Notes: a model not told the origin generated them from the letters alone. DNA of 64,000 nucleotides from Escherichia sp. MOD1-EC7003 (GCF_002965065.1 NZ_PTRE01000040.1:1-64000), one strand, 5' to 3'; positions 23,156 to 36,865 are shown, numbered from the stretch's first letter. Program-made: numbers and translations.

Positions 23156-23180
23156 GGCCCGTTGTGCCGCACAACAGGCC
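23156..23180 (-). repeat. Stem-loop between hpf and ptsN
   Basis: GGCC-C-GTTGTG (23156-23166) pairs with CACAAC-A-GGCC (23170-23180) around CCG, each arm with one bulged base. It has no T-tract on the minus strand. It may be an RNA processing or stabilising hairpin separating the highly expressed hpf from ptsN. Confidence 0.55.
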
Positions 23181-23208
23181 GCCATGCACATGCTAATTGC
23201 CCGGACAA

Positions 23209-23496
23209 TTAGTGTTGTTTCAGTTTATCTTTATGTTTGGTCAGTTGGCGTGCCAGCTTATCAATTAAGCCATCAATGGCAGCGTACATGTCCTGACCTT
23301 CCGCGCTGGCATGAATTTCACCACCGTTTACATGCAGTGTTGCATCTGAGGTGTGGGTGACTTTCTCCACTTTCAGTACAACATAGACCTGGTTAATTCG
23401 GTCAAAATATTGCTCAAGTTTGGCAAATTTGGCAGTAACAAATTCGCGCAGTGCCTCGGTGATCTCGACGTTATTTCCGGTAATGTTGAGCTGCAT
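23209..23496 (-). CDS. hpf: Ribosome hibernation promoting factor
   Basis: 95 aa short-form HPF (formerly YhbH). In stationary phase it binds the 30S channel and helps form inactive 100S ribosome dimers together with RMF. It has the beta-alpha-beta-beta-beta-alpha fold, with the conserved DMYAAIDGLIDKLARQLTKHKDK C-terminal helix. The start at 23496 (MQLNITGNNVEIT) gives the family length; the frame extends 28 codons further into the rpoN 3' end. It lies 22 bases after the rpoN stop. Confidence 0.96.
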   Translation of the reverse strand: MQLNITGNNVEITEALREFVTAKFAKLEQYFDRINQVYVVLKVEKVTHTSDATLHVNGGEIHASAEGQDMYAAIDGLIDKLARQLTKHKDKLKQH

Positions 23497-23518
23497 AGCG
23501 TCTTCCTTATCAGTTGGG

Positions 23519-24952
23519 TCAAACGAGCTGTTTACGCTGGTTTGACGGCGGAATGGATAAAGACTCTCGGTACTTCGCAACAGTGCGGCGTGCCACCATG
23601 ATACCTTGTTCCGACAGCAAAGAGGTTAGCTTGCTGTCGCTCAACGGTTTCGCTGGGTTTTCTGCCGCGATTAATTTCTTCACCAGCGCACGAATCGCCG
23701 TGGAGGAAGCTTCGCCGCCGCCCTCGGTATTGACGTGACTGGAAAAGAAATACTTCAGTTCAAAAATGCCTCGTGGACTATGCAGGTACTTTTGCGTGGT
23801 CACGCGAGATATCGTCGATTCATGCATTTCGACAGCCTGGGCGATATCGGCCAGCACCATCGGTTTCATATATTCTTCGCCTTGCTCAAAGAAGGCTTGC
23901 TGCTGTTCAACGATACAGCGACTCACGCGCAGTAGCGTATCGTTACGGCTTTCCAGACTCTTGAGCAACCATTTGGCATCCTGCAGATTGCTGCGGATAA
24001 ACTGGCTGTCACCATCGTTACGCGCGTTATTGCACATTGAGGCATAGTGCTGGTTGATTTGCAGACGTGGAATACTGTCGCTGTTGAGTTCCACCGTCCA
24101 GTGACCGTTATGTTTACGCACCAGCACATCTGGAATGACATATTCCGGCTCGCCGGTTTGAATCGACTGACCGGGGCGCGGATCGAGCGACTGGATAAGA
24201 TTGACGGCTTCTTTCAGCACATCTTCTTTCAGACGCGTGACGCGCATTAAGGTGCGGAAGTCGTGATTGGCCAACAGATCGAGATGATCGGCAATGATCA
24301 GTCGGGCCTCTTCCAGCCTGGGTGTGGTTTTGTCGAATTGGGAGAGTTGGATCAGAAGGCAGTCGCGCAGATCTTTCGCTGCCACACCGACGGGATCAAA
24401 ACGCTGAATGCGTTTAAGGACAGCTTCAACTTCATCGATGTCAATCTCTTCATCGCCCATGCTTTCGAGAATATCTTCCAGTGGAACGGTGAGATAACCT
24501 GTATCATCAACGGCATCGACGATAGAGGTAGCAATAGCGCGGTCGGTGTCGGAAAACGGCGTCAGTTCGACCTGCCACATCAGGTAATCCTGTAAAGTCT
24601 GCGTCGTTTCGCCCTGATAGACCGGTAGCTCGTCGTCGATGTAGTCACCGCTGGTGCCGGATGGTGTACCGGCGGTGTAGATGGTATCCCAGCTGGCATC
24701 GAGCGGTAGTTCTTCCGGCATCTCTTTTTGTTCGAGCGCGTCGGCGGTATCAAGCGTTTCACTGTCTTGCGTTTCGCGGGTGTCGATTTCTTCATGAGTG
24801 TCGATTTGCTCAAGCAGCGGATTACTCTCCAGCGCTTGCTGAAGCTCCTGCTGAAGTTCCAGCGTCGACAACTGCAACAGACGAATTGCCTGTTGGAGCT
24901 GTGGCGTCATCGCCAGTTGTTGGCTAAGCCTGAGTTGCAAACCTTGCTTCAT
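23519..24952 (-). CDS. rpoN: RNA polymerase sigma-54 factor
   Basis: 477 aa. RpoN directs polymerase to -24/-12 promoters of nitrogen, phage-shock and other genes and needs bacterial enhancer-binding ATPases. Region I is Gln/Leu-rich ([23 protein letters not shown], residues 7-29), region II is acidic, and region III has the core-binding part, the helix-turn-helix ([22 protein letters not shown]) and the RpoN box [10 protein letters not shown] near the end. It is downstream of lptB with 47 bases between and starts the hpf-ptsN-rapZ-npr run. Confidence 0.98.
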   Translation of the reverse strand: MKQGLQLRLSQQLAMTPQLQQAIRLLQLSTLELQQELQQALESNPLLEQIDTHEEIDTRETQDSETLDTADALEQKEMPEELPLDASWDTIYTAGTPSGTSGDYIDDELPVYQGETTQTLQDYLMWQVELTPFSDTDRAIATSIVDAVDDTGYLTVPLEDILESMGDEEIDIDEVEAVLKRIQRFDPVGVAAKDLRDCLLIQLSQFDKTTPRLEEARLIIADHLDLLANHDFRTLMRVTRLKEDVLKEAVNLIQSLDPRPGQSIQTGEPEYVIPDVLVRKHNGHWTVELNSDSIPRLQINQHYASMCNNARNDGDSQFIRSNLQDAKWLLKSLESRNDTLLRVSRCIVEQQQAFFEQGEEYMKPMVLADIAQAVEMHESTISRVTTQKYLHSPRGIFELKYFFSSHVNTEGGGEASSTAIRALVKKLIAAENPAKPLSDSKLTSLLSEQGIMVARRTVAKYRESLSIPPSNQRKQLV

Positions 24953-24999
24953 GTTCAGAATCGTACTCTCCTGCTAAAACGTCGCAAACTTCTACCCTA

Positions 25000-25725
25000 T
25001 CAGAGTCTGAAGTCTTCCCCAAGGTATACACGCTTAACGTGTTCGTCTTGTAAGATTTCTGTAGGCGTGCCGTGGGCGATCAAATGCCCCTGACTGACGA
25101 TATAAGCGCGTTCACAAACCGCCAGTGTTTCACGCACGTTGTGGTCAGTGATCAGCACGCCCAGGCCGCTGTCGCGCAGGTGCTCAATGATGCGTTTGAT
25201 ATCGATAACCGAGATCGGGTCAACCCCGGCAAACGGTTCATCGAGCAGAATAAATTTCGGATTCGCAGCCAGTGCGCGGGCAATTTCTACACGGCGACGT
25301 TCCCCCCCGGAGAGTGACTGGCCCATGCTGTCACGCAGGTGCTCAATGTGAAACTCTTCCATCAGCTCGTTCGCGCGGTCTTCACGTTGTTCTGCCGTCA
25401 AGTCATCGCGAATTTGCAGTACCGCCATCAGGTTATCGTAAACGCTGAGGCGACGGAAAATGGAGGCTTCCTGCGGCAGATAGCCGATACCGCGGCGCGC
25501 GCGCGCATGCAGAGGCAGCAGACTGATATCGTCATCATCAATAATGATGTTGCCTGCATCGCGAGGCACAATGCCTACAACCATGTAGAAAGTGGTGGTT
25601 TTACCGGCACCGTTTGGCCCCAGCAGACCGACAATTTCCCCGGAGTTGACGGTCAGGCTGACGTCTTCTACCACGCGGCGGCCTTTATAGGCTTTTGCAA
25701 GGTTTTTTGCAGTTAATGTTGCCAT
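25000..25725 (-). CDS. lptB: LptB, LPS transport ATPase
   Basis: 241 aa ABC ATPase of the LptB2FG complex that extracts lipopolysaccharide from the inner membrane and pushes it along the Lpt bridge. Walker [10 protein letters not shown] (residues 36-44), signature [15 protein letters not shown], Walker [14 protein letters not shown] and the switch His in [10 protein letters not shown] are present. It follows lptA by 6 bases. lptF and lptG are encoded elsewhere in E. coli. Confidence 0.97.
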   Translation of the reverse strand: MATLTAKNLAKAYKGRRVVEDVSLTVNSGEIVGLLGPNGAGKTTTFYMVVGIVPRDAGNIIIDDDDISLLPLHARARRGIGYLPQEASIFRRLSVYDNLMAVLQIRDDLTAEQREDRANELMEEFHIEHLRDSMGQSLSGGERRRVEIARALAANPKFILLDEPFAGVDPISVIDIKRIIEHLRDSGLGVLITDHNVRETLAVCERAYIVSQGHLIAHGTPTEILQDEHVKRVYLGEDFRL

Positions 25726-25731
25726 AACGAA

Positions 25732-26289
25732 TTAATTACCCTTCTTCTGTGCCGGGGTCTGGCCTTTGTTGTTTTTGTCCTGCAACTGCGATGGCACCAG
25801 AACGGTCGTTACACGCTTACCTTTATCGCTAAAAGCCTGCATTTTCTGCTCTTTCACCAGGTAAGTGATCTTATCGCCCTTAATGTTGCTATCGACCTGC
25901 TGCAGATAAGCATTACCCGTCAGAACGACAAAATCTTTTGCCAGTTCGTAGTGCATCTGGGAAGCGTGACCTTCAACGGGTTTACCGTTGTCCTGCATCT
26001 GGTAGAACGTTGCCGGTTTACCGTAGCCGTCAATTACTTCTTTACCTTGTTCGCCGCCCGGACGGGTAACGACCACTTTGTCGGCATTAATTTTGATGGT
26101 GCCCTGAGTGACGATGACATTACCGGTAAAGGTAACCACGTTGCCTTGCATATCAAGAGATTGCTGGTCCGATTCAATGTGGATCGGCTGATCAGTGTCT
26201 CCGGTTACGGCAAATGCCGGAATGCTGGCGGCCAGAAGTGAGCTGGCAAGCACAAGATTAAGGCTGAGTTTGTTTGTTTTGAATTTCAT
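25732..26289 (-). CDS. lptA: LptA, periplasmic LPS bridge protein
   Basis: 185 aa with a cleavable signal peptide (residues 1-27, ending ASIPAFA). LptA oligomers with an OstA/jellyroll fold form the periplasmic bridge between LptC and LptD. The ATG at 26289 (MKFKTNKLSL) is the known start. The gene begins inside the lptC 3' end, overlapping by 32 bases, so the two are tightly linked. The C-terminus is Lys/Gln-rich and probably disordered. Confidence 0.96.
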   Translation of the reverse strand: MKFKTNKLSLNLVLASSLLAASIPAFAVTGDTDQPIHIESDQQSLDMQGNVVTFTGNVIVTQGTIKINADKVVVTRPGGEQGKEVIDGYGKPATFYQMQDNGKPVEGHASQMHYELAKDFVVLTGNAYLQQVDSNIKGDKITYLVKEQKMQAFSDKGKRVTTVLVPSQLQDKNNKGQTPAQKKGN

Positions 26290-26833
26290 AGGATGTTCTA
26301 ACCTTTTCAATCAGCTCGGCGTTCTTGCTGCGTAAGTTGCCGCGCATTTTCAGACCGCTGGAGTTAAATGTTGTTCCGTATAACGTGACGAGGTCTTCAG
26401 AGGTAACATCCTGCGTCACCAGATTGATCTGCGCGTTATCCGTCGTGATTCTGCGAAGTTGAGAGTCCGGCACGAGGGCGTTGACTTCAACGTGTCCATA
26501 TAAATAGAGCATCCGGTCATTGGTCAGTTTGGCTTTATCTGCTTTTACGGACCATGTCGGGATTTTATCCTTATCAAACGTGGTAAGTACCGGCTGCGTA
26601 AACCACGAAACGGCCTGATCGGAATAATATTCAACGTGTTGAGCAATCAATCGATAACTTAGTGCCCCTTCTGGGTTATAGACGAGCGTGTCCGTATGCT
26701 CGCTTTTATAGGTGGGATCATTGTTGTCGACGACCGCCTGGGTGGTGTCGTCTTTTTCGGCCATATTAATGCCGATCATCACCAGAACCGCCAGTGATAG
26801 CACAATGATAACCCAACGTCTGGCTTTACTCAT
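26258..26833 (-). CDS. lptC: LptC, inner-membrane anchored LPS transport protein
   Basis: 191 aa bitopic protein: one N-terminal membrane helix (about residues 7-25, WVIIVLSLAVLVMIGINMA), then a periplasmic OstA-like beta domain. LptC takes lipopolysaccharide from LptB2FG and hands it to LptA. It overlaps kdsC by 4 bases upstream and lptA by 32 downstream. Confidence 0.96.
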   Translation of the reverse strand: MSKARRWVIIVLSLAVLVMIGINMAEKDDTTQAVVDNNDPTYKSEHTDTLVYNPEGALSYRLIAQHVEYYSDQAVSWFTQPVLTTFDKDKIPTWSVKADKAKLTNDRMLYLYGHVEVNALVPDSQLRRITTDNAQINLVTQDVTSEDLVTLYGTTFNSSGLKMRGNLRSKNAELIEKVRTSYEIQNKQTQP

Positions 26834-27396
26834 ATCGATTGCCCTTTGGCTTCATCCAGTTTGCCCTGCGCCAGGAGTAATAAGTCGCAAACTTCTCGCA
26901 CTGCACCACGCCCGCCAGCAATGCGCGTCACGTAATCGGCGCGCGGGATCAACAGTGGGTGTGCATCGGCCACGGCGACGCTTAAGCCCACTTTTTCCAT
27001 TACCGGCCAGTCGATGAGATCATCGCCGACATAAGCCACATTTTCTGGGGCGATCGCCAGTTTTTCCAGCAGATCGCTAAAGGCGATAAGTTTATTCGAC
27101 TGCCCCTGATACAAATGAGTGATCCCCAATGTGGCACAGCGATCTTCTACCAGTTTAGCCTTTCGCCCGGTAATGATAGCGACTTCAATATCAGAGGTGA
27201 GCGCACAACGAATGCCATAACCGTCACGAACATTGAACGCTTTCAGCTCTTCGCCGTTATTGCCCATATAAATCAGGCCATCTGACAGAACGCCATCGAC
27301 GTCGAGGATCAGCAGACGAATGTTTTCTGCTTTTGCCATAATGTCGGCGCTGACAGGGCCGTAACAGGTCGCAAGCGACGCACCTGCTTTGCTCAT
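26830..27396 (-). CDS. kdsC: Kdo-8-phosphate phosphatase
   Basis: 188 aa HAD-superfamily (C0 type, tetrameric) phosphatase that hydrolyses Kdo-8-P to Kdo and phosphate in LPS core synthesis. Nucleophile motif LILDVDGVLSDG (D32, D34), the Lys of GRKAKLVEDR and the metal-binding YVGDDLIDWPVM motif are intact. Neighbouring kdsD makes the pathway's first substrate, and lptC/lptA/lptB export the product LPS. Confidence 0.97.
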   Translation of the reverse strand: MSKAGASLATCYGPVSADIMAKAENIRLLILDVDGVLSDGLIYMGNNGEELKAFNVRDGYGIRCALTSDIEVAIITGRKAKLVEDRCATLGITHLYQGQSNKLIAFSDLLEKLAIAPENVAYVGDDLIDWPVMEKVGLSVAVADAHPLLIPRADYVTRIAGGRGAVREVCDLLLLAQGKLDEAKGQSI

Positions 27397-27416
27397 TGTT
27401 GTTTATCCTTGAATCT

Positions 27417-28403
27417 TTACACTACGCCTGCACGCAGTAAATCATGCATATGTAACACACCGAGTAAATGGTCGCCATCGGCAACCATCACGGAGGTGAT
27501 ATGGCGGGACTGCATTAAGTTCAGTGCCTCAACGGCCAGAATGCCAGGGCGCACACGTATTCCCCCCGGCGTCATCACATCGGCAATACTTAACTGACGA
27601 ACATCCACGCCCATATCGAAGACACGGCGTAAATCACCGTCGGTAAAGATGCCTTCAATCACCATATTGTCATCGCAAATGACAGTCATACCAAGATTTT
27701 TGCGGGTAACTTCCAGCAACGCGTCACGCAGGCTGGCCGTTTTCTTAACATGCGGGATCTCATCGCCCGTATGCATAATATCGTTTACGCGCAGCAGAAG
27801 TTTACGACCCAGTGCGCCGCCGGGGTGTGAGAGCGCAAAATCTTCAGCAGTAAAGCCGCGTGCTTTTAACAGCGCAACGGCGAGGGCATCGCCCATGACC
27901 AGCGTGGCGGTGGTGCTGCTGGTCGGCGCCAGCCCTAACGGACAGGCTTCTTTCGCTACTTTAACACACAGATGCACATCTGCGGCGCGCGCCATGCTGC
28001 TCTCCGGGCGACCGGTGATGCAGATTAACGGCACGTGAAGACGCTTAAGCACTGGAATTAAGGCCGTGATTTCACTGGATTCACCAGAGTTAGAGATAGC
28101 AATCACCACGTCCTGCGGGGTAACCATACCTAAATCGCCATGCGCGGCTTCACCAGGATGGACGAAAAATGCAGGTGTACCGGTGCTGGCAAACGTTGCC
28201 GCCATTTTGCGTCCAATATGCCCCGATTTCCCCATCCCCATGACCACAACTTTCCCTTTACACCAGAACATCTTTTCACAGGCAAGCGTGAAATTCTGAT
28301 TGATGTATTGATCAAGCTCCGTCAGGCATTCACGTTCAATCGCCAGGACTTCTTTACCTGCTTGCTGAAAGTCAAAACCCGGTTGTAACTCTACGTGCGA
28401 CAT
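27417..28403 (-). CDS. kdsD: D-arabinose 5-phosphate isomerase
   Basis: 328 aa. Converts ribulose-5-P to arabinose-5-P, the precursor for Kdo. An N-terminal SIS sugar-isomerase domain (GMGKSGHIGRKMAATFASTGTP, SNSGESSEI, LAPTSSTTATLVMGDALA) is followed by two CBS domains (from about residue 205: VNDIMHTGDEIPHV and ADVMTPGGIRVRPG). The start at 28403 (MSHVELQPGFD) gives the K-12 length. kdsC follows after 20 bases. Confidence 0.97.
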   Translation of the reverse strand: MSHVELQPGFDFQQAGKEVLAIERECLTELDQYINQNFTLACEKMFWCKGKVVVMGMGKSGHIGRKMAATFASTGTPAFFVHPGEAAHGDLGMVTPQDVVIAISNSGESSEITALIPVLKRLHVPLICITGRPESSMARAADVHLCVKVAKEACPLGLAPTSSTTATLVMGDALAVALLKARGFTAEDFALSHPGGALGRKLLLRVNDIMHTGDEIPHVKKTASLRDALLEVTRKNLGMTVICDDNMVIEGIFTDGDLRRVFDMGVDVRQLSIADVMTPGGIRVRPGILAVEALNLMQSRHITSVMVADGDHLLGVLHMHDLLRAGVV

Positions 28404-28416
28404 AATGCGTTTCCAG

Positions 28417-29394
28417 TTATTCAACGAGTATTGGCGATAACCAGTACAACATCGCCAGCCATACGATAAATCCGCCAGTTAATAATACCCCTACACCACG
28501 GCCCGGTTGCGGGGAGCGCCGCCAGCACAGCAACGCAAAAATAATGCTCACCAGCAACATCACGCTGTAGTCACGACTGTACGCCAGTGGATCAATCTCT
28601 CCAGGCGTTATCAGCGCGGGTAAACCCAGCACGATGACAATATTAAAAATATTTGCGCCAATGATATTCCCGACAGCAATGTCGTTTTCACCTTTGCGAA
28701 CTCCCGCTATTGTGGTTGCCAGTTCCGGCAGGCTGGTTCCGATAGCAATAGCCGTCAGACCCATCGTCAACTCGCTGATGGCACAGTAATTCGCCAGCAC
28801 CGTGGCGTTATCAACCACCATCCGCGTGGCCACTGGCATGATGATCAGCGCAATGCCGAGCCATAAAAACGCGACGGACAATCCACCTTCACGCGGCAGC
28901 TCTGCAAGCTGCTCTCTGGCCAGGCTGTCACTCCCCTGACGTTCAGCCTGACGTGCAAGTTTAACAATGAACAGCAGCCATAGCACAGCCAGAAAGAGGA
29001 GAAAGATACCATCGCTGCGACTGAGTTGTCCGTCATAGAGTACGGAACCGGCCACCACGCTGACCAACAACATTAAGGGCAATTCACGGCGCAGAACATC
29101 GGAATGGACGGTAAAAGGACGAAACAGCGCAGCCAGGCCGAGGATCAGCAATATATTGATAATGTTTGAGCCGAGGGCTGTACCAACGGCTAAATCGCGT
29201 TGTTCGTGCAGTGACGCGGCAAGCGAGACGATGATTTCTGGTAACGATGTACCAATACTGACCACCGTCATGCCGATGATCAGCGGCGGGATGCCAAAGG
29301 TTCGGCAAAGAATGGACGCGGCAAAAACCAGGCGGTCGGCACTGTAAACGACCAAAAGTAAACCAACAATTAACAGTGCCGTAGCTAAAAGCAT
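28417..29394 (-). CDS. yrbG: YrbG, Ca2+/Na+:H+ antiporter family protein
   Basis: 325 aa integral membrane protein of the CaCA superfamily. The two inverted alpha repeats are clear: GTSLPEIIVSLAASLHEQRDLAVGTALGSNIINILLILG in the N-half and GTSLPELATTIAGVRKGENDIAVGNIIGANIFNIVIVLG in the C-half, with the ion-binding Glu residues in both. The physiological substrate in E. coli is not established. First gene of the run into kdsD-kdsC-lptCAB, divergent from mlaF. Confidence 0.93.
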   Translation of the reverse strand: MLLATALLIVGLLLVVYSADRLVFAASILCRTFGIPPLIIGMTVVSIGTSLPEIIVSLAASLHEQRDLAVGTALGSNIINILLILGLAALFRPFTVHSDVLRRELPLMLLVSVVAGSVLYDGQLSRSDGIFLLFLAVLWLLFIVKLARQAERQGSDSLAREQLAELPREGGLSVAFLWLGIALIIMPVATRMVVDNATVLANYCAISELTMGLTAIAIGTSLPELATTIAGVRKGENDIAVGNIIGANIFNIVIVLGLPALITPGEIDPLAYSRDYSVMLLVSIIFALLCWRRSPQPGRGVGVLLTGGFIVWLAMLYWLSPILVE

Positions 29395-29603
29395 CTAACG
29401 TCCTTTCTTCAGGTATACTCGCCGGTCCGCTGAAGATTTTCAGAAAGCCGTAACAGATTCTTAATTTTGACTTTATGCGGCTAAAAAGTAAAACAAATGC
29501 CAGCTTTCGCTAACCACGGTGGGTAATATTCTGTAAATATGTTGGGTTCAAGGTTAAATTGAGCGCCATGCTTATAAAATCAACGCAAGACGAAGGGTGA
29601 ATT
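29395..29603. promoter_or_regulatory. Divergent yrbG / mlaF intergenic region
   Basis: 209 bases with promoters for yrbG (minus) and the mla operon (plus). In K-12 the yrbG side includes an envelope-stress (sigma-E) promoter. I could not assign the elements with certainty here. GAAGG at 29592-29596 precedes the mlaF ATG. Confidence 0.4.
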
Positions 29604-31203
<1,600 letters not shown>

Positions 31204-31207
31204 GTTC

Positions 31208-31759
31208 ATGCAAACGAAAAAAAATGAAATTTGGGTGGGTATCTTTTTATTAGCAGCACTGCTGGCGGCGCTGTTTGTTTGCCTGAAGGTGGCAAACGTG
31301 ACGTCCATGCGAACTGAACCAACCTACACGCTTTATGCGACGTTCGATAACATTGGCGGCCTGAAAGCACGCTCTCCGGTTAGCATTGGTGGCGTTGTAG
31401 TGGGCCGGGTGGCAGATATTACGCTGGACCCGAAAACCTATCTGCCGCGCGTGACGCTGGAAATTGAGCAACGTTATAACCATATTCCTGATACCAGTTC
31501 GCTAAGCATTCGTACTTCTGGTCTGCTGGGGGAACAATATCTGGCATTAAACGTCGGTTTTGAAGATCCGGAACTGGGGACTGCTATCCTGAAGGATGGC
31601 GATACCATTCAGGACACCAAGTCTGCGATGGTGCTGGAAGATCTCATTGGTCAGTTCCTTTACGGCAGTAAAGGCGATGACAATAAGAATAGTGGAGATG
31701 CGCCAGCTTCTGTGCCAGGTAATAATGAAACCACTGAACCTGTGAGTACAACGAAATAA
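31208..31759 (+). CDS. mlaD: MlaD, MCE-domain substrate-binding protein
   Basis: 183 aa. One N-terminal membrane helix (about residues 7-25) and a periplasmic MCE domain (about 35-120: YTLYATFDNIGGLKARSPVSIGGVVVGRV), which forms a hexameric ring with a lipid-conducting pore. The C-terminus is hydrophilic and disordered. The ATG at 31208 (MQTKKNEIWVG) is the known start; an upstream in-frame start at 31193 overlaps mlaE. Confidence 0.96.
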   Translation: MQTKKNEIWVGIFLLAALLAALFVCLKVANVTSMRTEPTYTLYATFDNIGGLKARSPVSIGGVVVGRVADITLDPKTYLPRVTLEIEQRYNHIPDTSSLSIRTSGLLGEQYLALNVGFEDPELGTAILKDGDTIQDTKSAMVLEDLIGQFLYGSKGDDNKNSGDAPASVPGNNETTEPVSTTK

Positions 31760-32412
<653 letters not shown>

Positions 32413-32413
<1 letters not shown>

Positions 32414-32706
32414 TGAGCGAGTCACTGAGCTGGATGCAGACGGGTGACACACTGGCGTTATCCGGAGAGCTGGATCAGGACGTTCTGTTACCGCTTTGGG
32501 AAATGCGTGAGGAGGCGGTGAAGGGGATGACCTCCATCGATCTTAGCCGTGTATCCCGCGTTGATACGGGTGGACTGGCGCTACTGCTCCATCTTATTGA
32601 TCTGGCGAAAAAGCAGGGCACTAACGTGACGCTTCAGGGGGTAAACGACAAAGTGTATACCCTGGCAAAATTGTATAATTTGCCTGCTGATGTTCTGCCT
32701 CGTTAA
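32413..32706 (+). CDS. mlaB: MlaB, STAS-domain subunit
   Basis: 97 aa cytoplasmic STAS-domain protein that binds MlaF and is needed for assembly and activity of the transporter. The central motif IDLSRVSRVDTGGLALLLHLIDLAKKQG is characteristic. It is the last gene of the mla operon; translation start overlaps the mlaC stop (TAATG). Confidence 0.95.
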
Positions 32707-32716
32707 ATTTTTTCAG

Positions 32717-32797
32717 GCCGGATATGGCGTTAACCGCCTGTCCGGCAAACCAGCCTGCAAGTTGAGCCTTGTCTGATTTATCAGCGAGGCTTTTTGC
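32717..32797 (+). terminator. REP-like hairpin and terminator after mlaB
   Basis: GCCGGATATGGCG...CGCCTGTCCGGC (32717-32746) forms a REP-like stem. A second stem, AGCCT with AGGCT followed by five T (to about 32797), looks like a weak intrinsic terminator. They separate mlaB from ibaG. Confidence 0.6.
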
Positions 32798-32865
32798 TTA
32801 TTTATGCCAGCGTAACTTTGCTCTAAGATGTTTCGCTGGTTTATTAACTGATGATTGAAGATCCC

Positions 32866-33120
32866 ATGGAAAATAATGAAATTCAGAGCGTGTTGATGAA
32901 CGCTCTCTCCCTCCAGGAAGTCCACGTTTCCGGCGATGGCAGCCATTTTCAGGTTATTGCCGTGGGTGAGTTGTTTGATGGCATGAGTCGGGTAAAAAAA
33001 CAGCAGACGGTCTATGGTCCGCTGATGGAATATATTGCGGATAACCGCATTCATGCTGTGTCGATCAAAGCGTATACCCCTGCGGAGTGGGCGCGCGATC
33101 GCAAACTGAACGGCTTTTGA
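32866..33120 (+). CDS. ibaG: IbaG, BolA-family protein
   Basis: 84 aa BolA/IbaG family protein (formerly YrbA). It binds Fe-S clusters with monothiol glutaredoxin Grx4 and is linked to acid response. BolA-fold residues [32 protein letters not shown] include the candidate His ligand. The ATG at 32866 (MENNEIQSV) is chosen over the upstream ATG at 32851 to match the known protein. It is followed after 54 bases by murA. Confidence 0.92.
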
Positions 33121-33174
33121 GCTATGGGCGATTCGCCGGTAGCGGATATGAATTGTTAACTGAGAACAAACTAA

Positions 33175-34434
<1,260 letters not shown>

Positions 34435-34481
34435 TCGTCTGAGAGCTGGCAGCCCCGTTCGCGGGGCTACCGCCAGAGCAC

Positions 34482-34760
34482 TTATTTTTTCGGTCTAGTG
34501 TAGCTACGCACCAACTGTGTTCTGTCGATAAACTCATGCGTCTGCGGATCATGGTAGCGTGATGGCCAGATAACCCAGGGGTCAGTTCCCAGGGCTTTTG
34601 CAATAATCATCTCTCCTTTCGGCCAGGGGCGCGATAATGCGTTCGCCAACGTAGAGGAACTCAAACCATTTCTGCGAGATTCTGCCGCCATTGACGTTCC
34701 TTTCTTGCGCAAACCCGCAATGATGTCTGCGGGATGCCAGTCAATGAAATTACTTTCCAT
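34482..34760 (-). CDS. sfsB: SfsB (Nlp), Ner-like DNA-binding regulator
   Basis: 92 aa protein related to the phage Mu/D108 Ner repressors, with a lambda-type helix-turn-helix (MAAESRRNGLSSSTLANALSRPWPKGEMIIAKALG). It is reported to affect maltose genes (sugar fermentation stimulation) in K-12. Being phage-related and isolated between murA and ispB, it is probably a domesticated Ner gene. The start at 34760 follows AGGAG-like sequence on the minus strand. Confidence 0.92.
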   Translation of the reverse strand: MESNFIDWHPADIIAGLRKKGTSMAAESRRNGLSSSTLANALSRPWPKGEMIIAKALGTDPWVIWPSRYHDPQTHEFIDRTQLVRSYTRPKK

Positions 34761-34986
34761 CTTTCCTCACTCCTTAAGTTAGTCGCTATCATTCAGAACG
34801 AATGTTCTGTTGCGTATTACTATACTCCTGATGGCGGCTTGCTCTAAAAAGTTCCTGTAAAGGATGTGAATATTCAGAATATATAAAGATGTATGCACTA
34901 GTTTTCAGACATTATTACGCTGAATAAGTGTTTTTATGGAATTTACTGGAGCCATCCCGCGCACTGCGCGGGATGAGGCGAAGGGA

Positions 34987-35958
34987 TTAACGATCGCGTT
35001 GGACCGCGATATGCGCGAGGCCGATGAGAGCCTCTCGCCACGGGGTGTCCGGGAGCACCTGTAACGCTGCGATGGCTTTGTCTGCTTCTTCCTCGGCACG
35101 CTGACGCGTCCATTCAAGAGATCCACAAGCGTTCATTGCTTCCAGAACCGGTTCCAGAAGATGGCGACCGTTACCCTGTTCAATGGCGGTACGGATCATC
35201 TGTGCCTGTTCTGGTGTGCCATGATGCATCGCATGCAGCAACGGCAGTGTCGGTTTACCTTCGTTCAGATCGTCGCCGACGTTTTTACCCAACTGTTCGC
35301 CATCGGCATTGTAATCGAGCAAATCGTCGATCAACTGGAAAGCGGTGCCGAGATAGCGCCCATAATCCTGCAGGCCTTTCTCCTCCTCCGACGTACAGCC
35401 AGCCAGAATCCCGGAACACTGCGCGGCAGCCTCAAACAGACGCGCGGTTTTGCTATAGATAACGCGCATGTAGTTTTCTTCAGTGATGTCCGGGTCGTTA
35501 ACGTTCATCAGTTGCAGAACTTCACCTTCTGCGATGACGTTTACGGCTTCTGACATGACTTCCAGCACTTTGAGCGAACCGAGGCTGGTCATCATCTGGA
35601 ACGCGCGGGTATAAATAAAATCGCCAACCAGCACGCTGGCGGCATTGCCAAATGCGGCGTTGGCGGTAGCTTTACCCCTGCGCATATCTGATTCATCCAC
35701 AACGTCGTCGTGTAGCAGAGTCGCCGTGTGGATAAACTCGATCAGGGCAGCAATGATGACATGCGCATTTCCCTCATAGCCAACCGCTCGTGCAGCCAGT
35801 ACAGCAATCATCGGGCGAATACGTTTACCGCCGCCGCTGACGATGTAATAGCCTAACTGATTGATCAGTTGGACGTCAGAATTAAGCTGCTCGAGAATTG
35901 CCGCATTAACACCCGCCATATCTTGCGCGGTTAACTCATTGATTTTTTCTAAATTCAT
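34987..35958 (-). CDS. ispB: Octaprenyl diphosphate synthase
   Basis: 323 aa trans-prenyltransferase that extends FPP to the C40 side chain of ubiquinone-8 and menaquinone-8; essential in E. coli. The two Asp-rich motifs are LLHDDVVDESDMRRG (about residues 83-97) and FQLIDDLLDYNAD. Small residues upstream of the first motif allow the long chain. It diverges from rplU. Confidence 0.97.
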   Translation of the reverse strand: MNLEKINELTAQDMAGVNAAILEQLNSDVQLINQLGYYIVSGGGKRIRPMIAVLAARAVGYEGNAHVIIAALIEFIHTATLLHDDVVDESDMRRGKATANAAFGNAASVLVGDFIYTRAFQMMTSLGSLKVLEVMSEAVNVIAEGEVLQLMNVNDPDITEENYMRVIYSKTARLFEAAAQCSGILAGCTSEEEKGLQDYGRYLGTAFQLIDDLLDYNADGEQLGKNVGDDLNEGKPTLPLLHAMHHGTPEQAQMIRTAIEQGNGRHLLEPVLEAMNACGSLEWTRQRAEEEADKAIAALQVLPDTPWREALIGLAHIAVQRDR

Positions 35959-36115
35959 CGCAAAAGCCGGGCTTTTCGCCCCGATTACCTTACTGTGAAC
36001 AAAGGCAACTTAGGGTTTATGGTTAGGAATATAGGGTGATTGTACTGAAAAAATGGCACAGATAAACGTTACCGTACAAGTTGTGTTTTTTTTCTTCGTG
36101 TATTGACTGTAGCAC

Positions 36116-36144
36116 TTGTCAAAGGCGTACGTTTTGCGTAATAT
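36116..36144 (+). promoter_or_regulatory. rplU promoter
   Basis: TTGTCA (36116-36121), a 17-base spacer and TAATAT (36139-36144) make a good sigma-70 promoter. Start would be near 36151, giving a leader of about 68 bases before rplU. Confidence 0.65.
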
Positions 36145-36182
36145 TCGCGCCCTATTGTGAATATTTTTATAGCGCACTCTGA

Positions 36183-36808
<626 letters not shown>

Positions 36809-36834
36809 GTTTTTCGCGTCCCGGTAACGGATGA

Positions 36835-36865
36835 AAGCCCCGCAACGTGTTGCGGGGCTTTTTAC
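36835..36865 (+). terminator. Terminator after rpmA
   Basis: AGCCCCGCAAC (36836-36846) pairs with GTTGCGGGGCT (36849-36859), followed by TTTTT. It is probably partial, since yhbE and obgE continue in the same direction. Confidence 0.85.

Noticed and set aside
34482-34760. sfsB as a sign of a prophage
   Set aside because: The protein is Ner-like, but it stands alone with no other phage gene and is a fixed part of the E. coli chromosome between murA and ispB.
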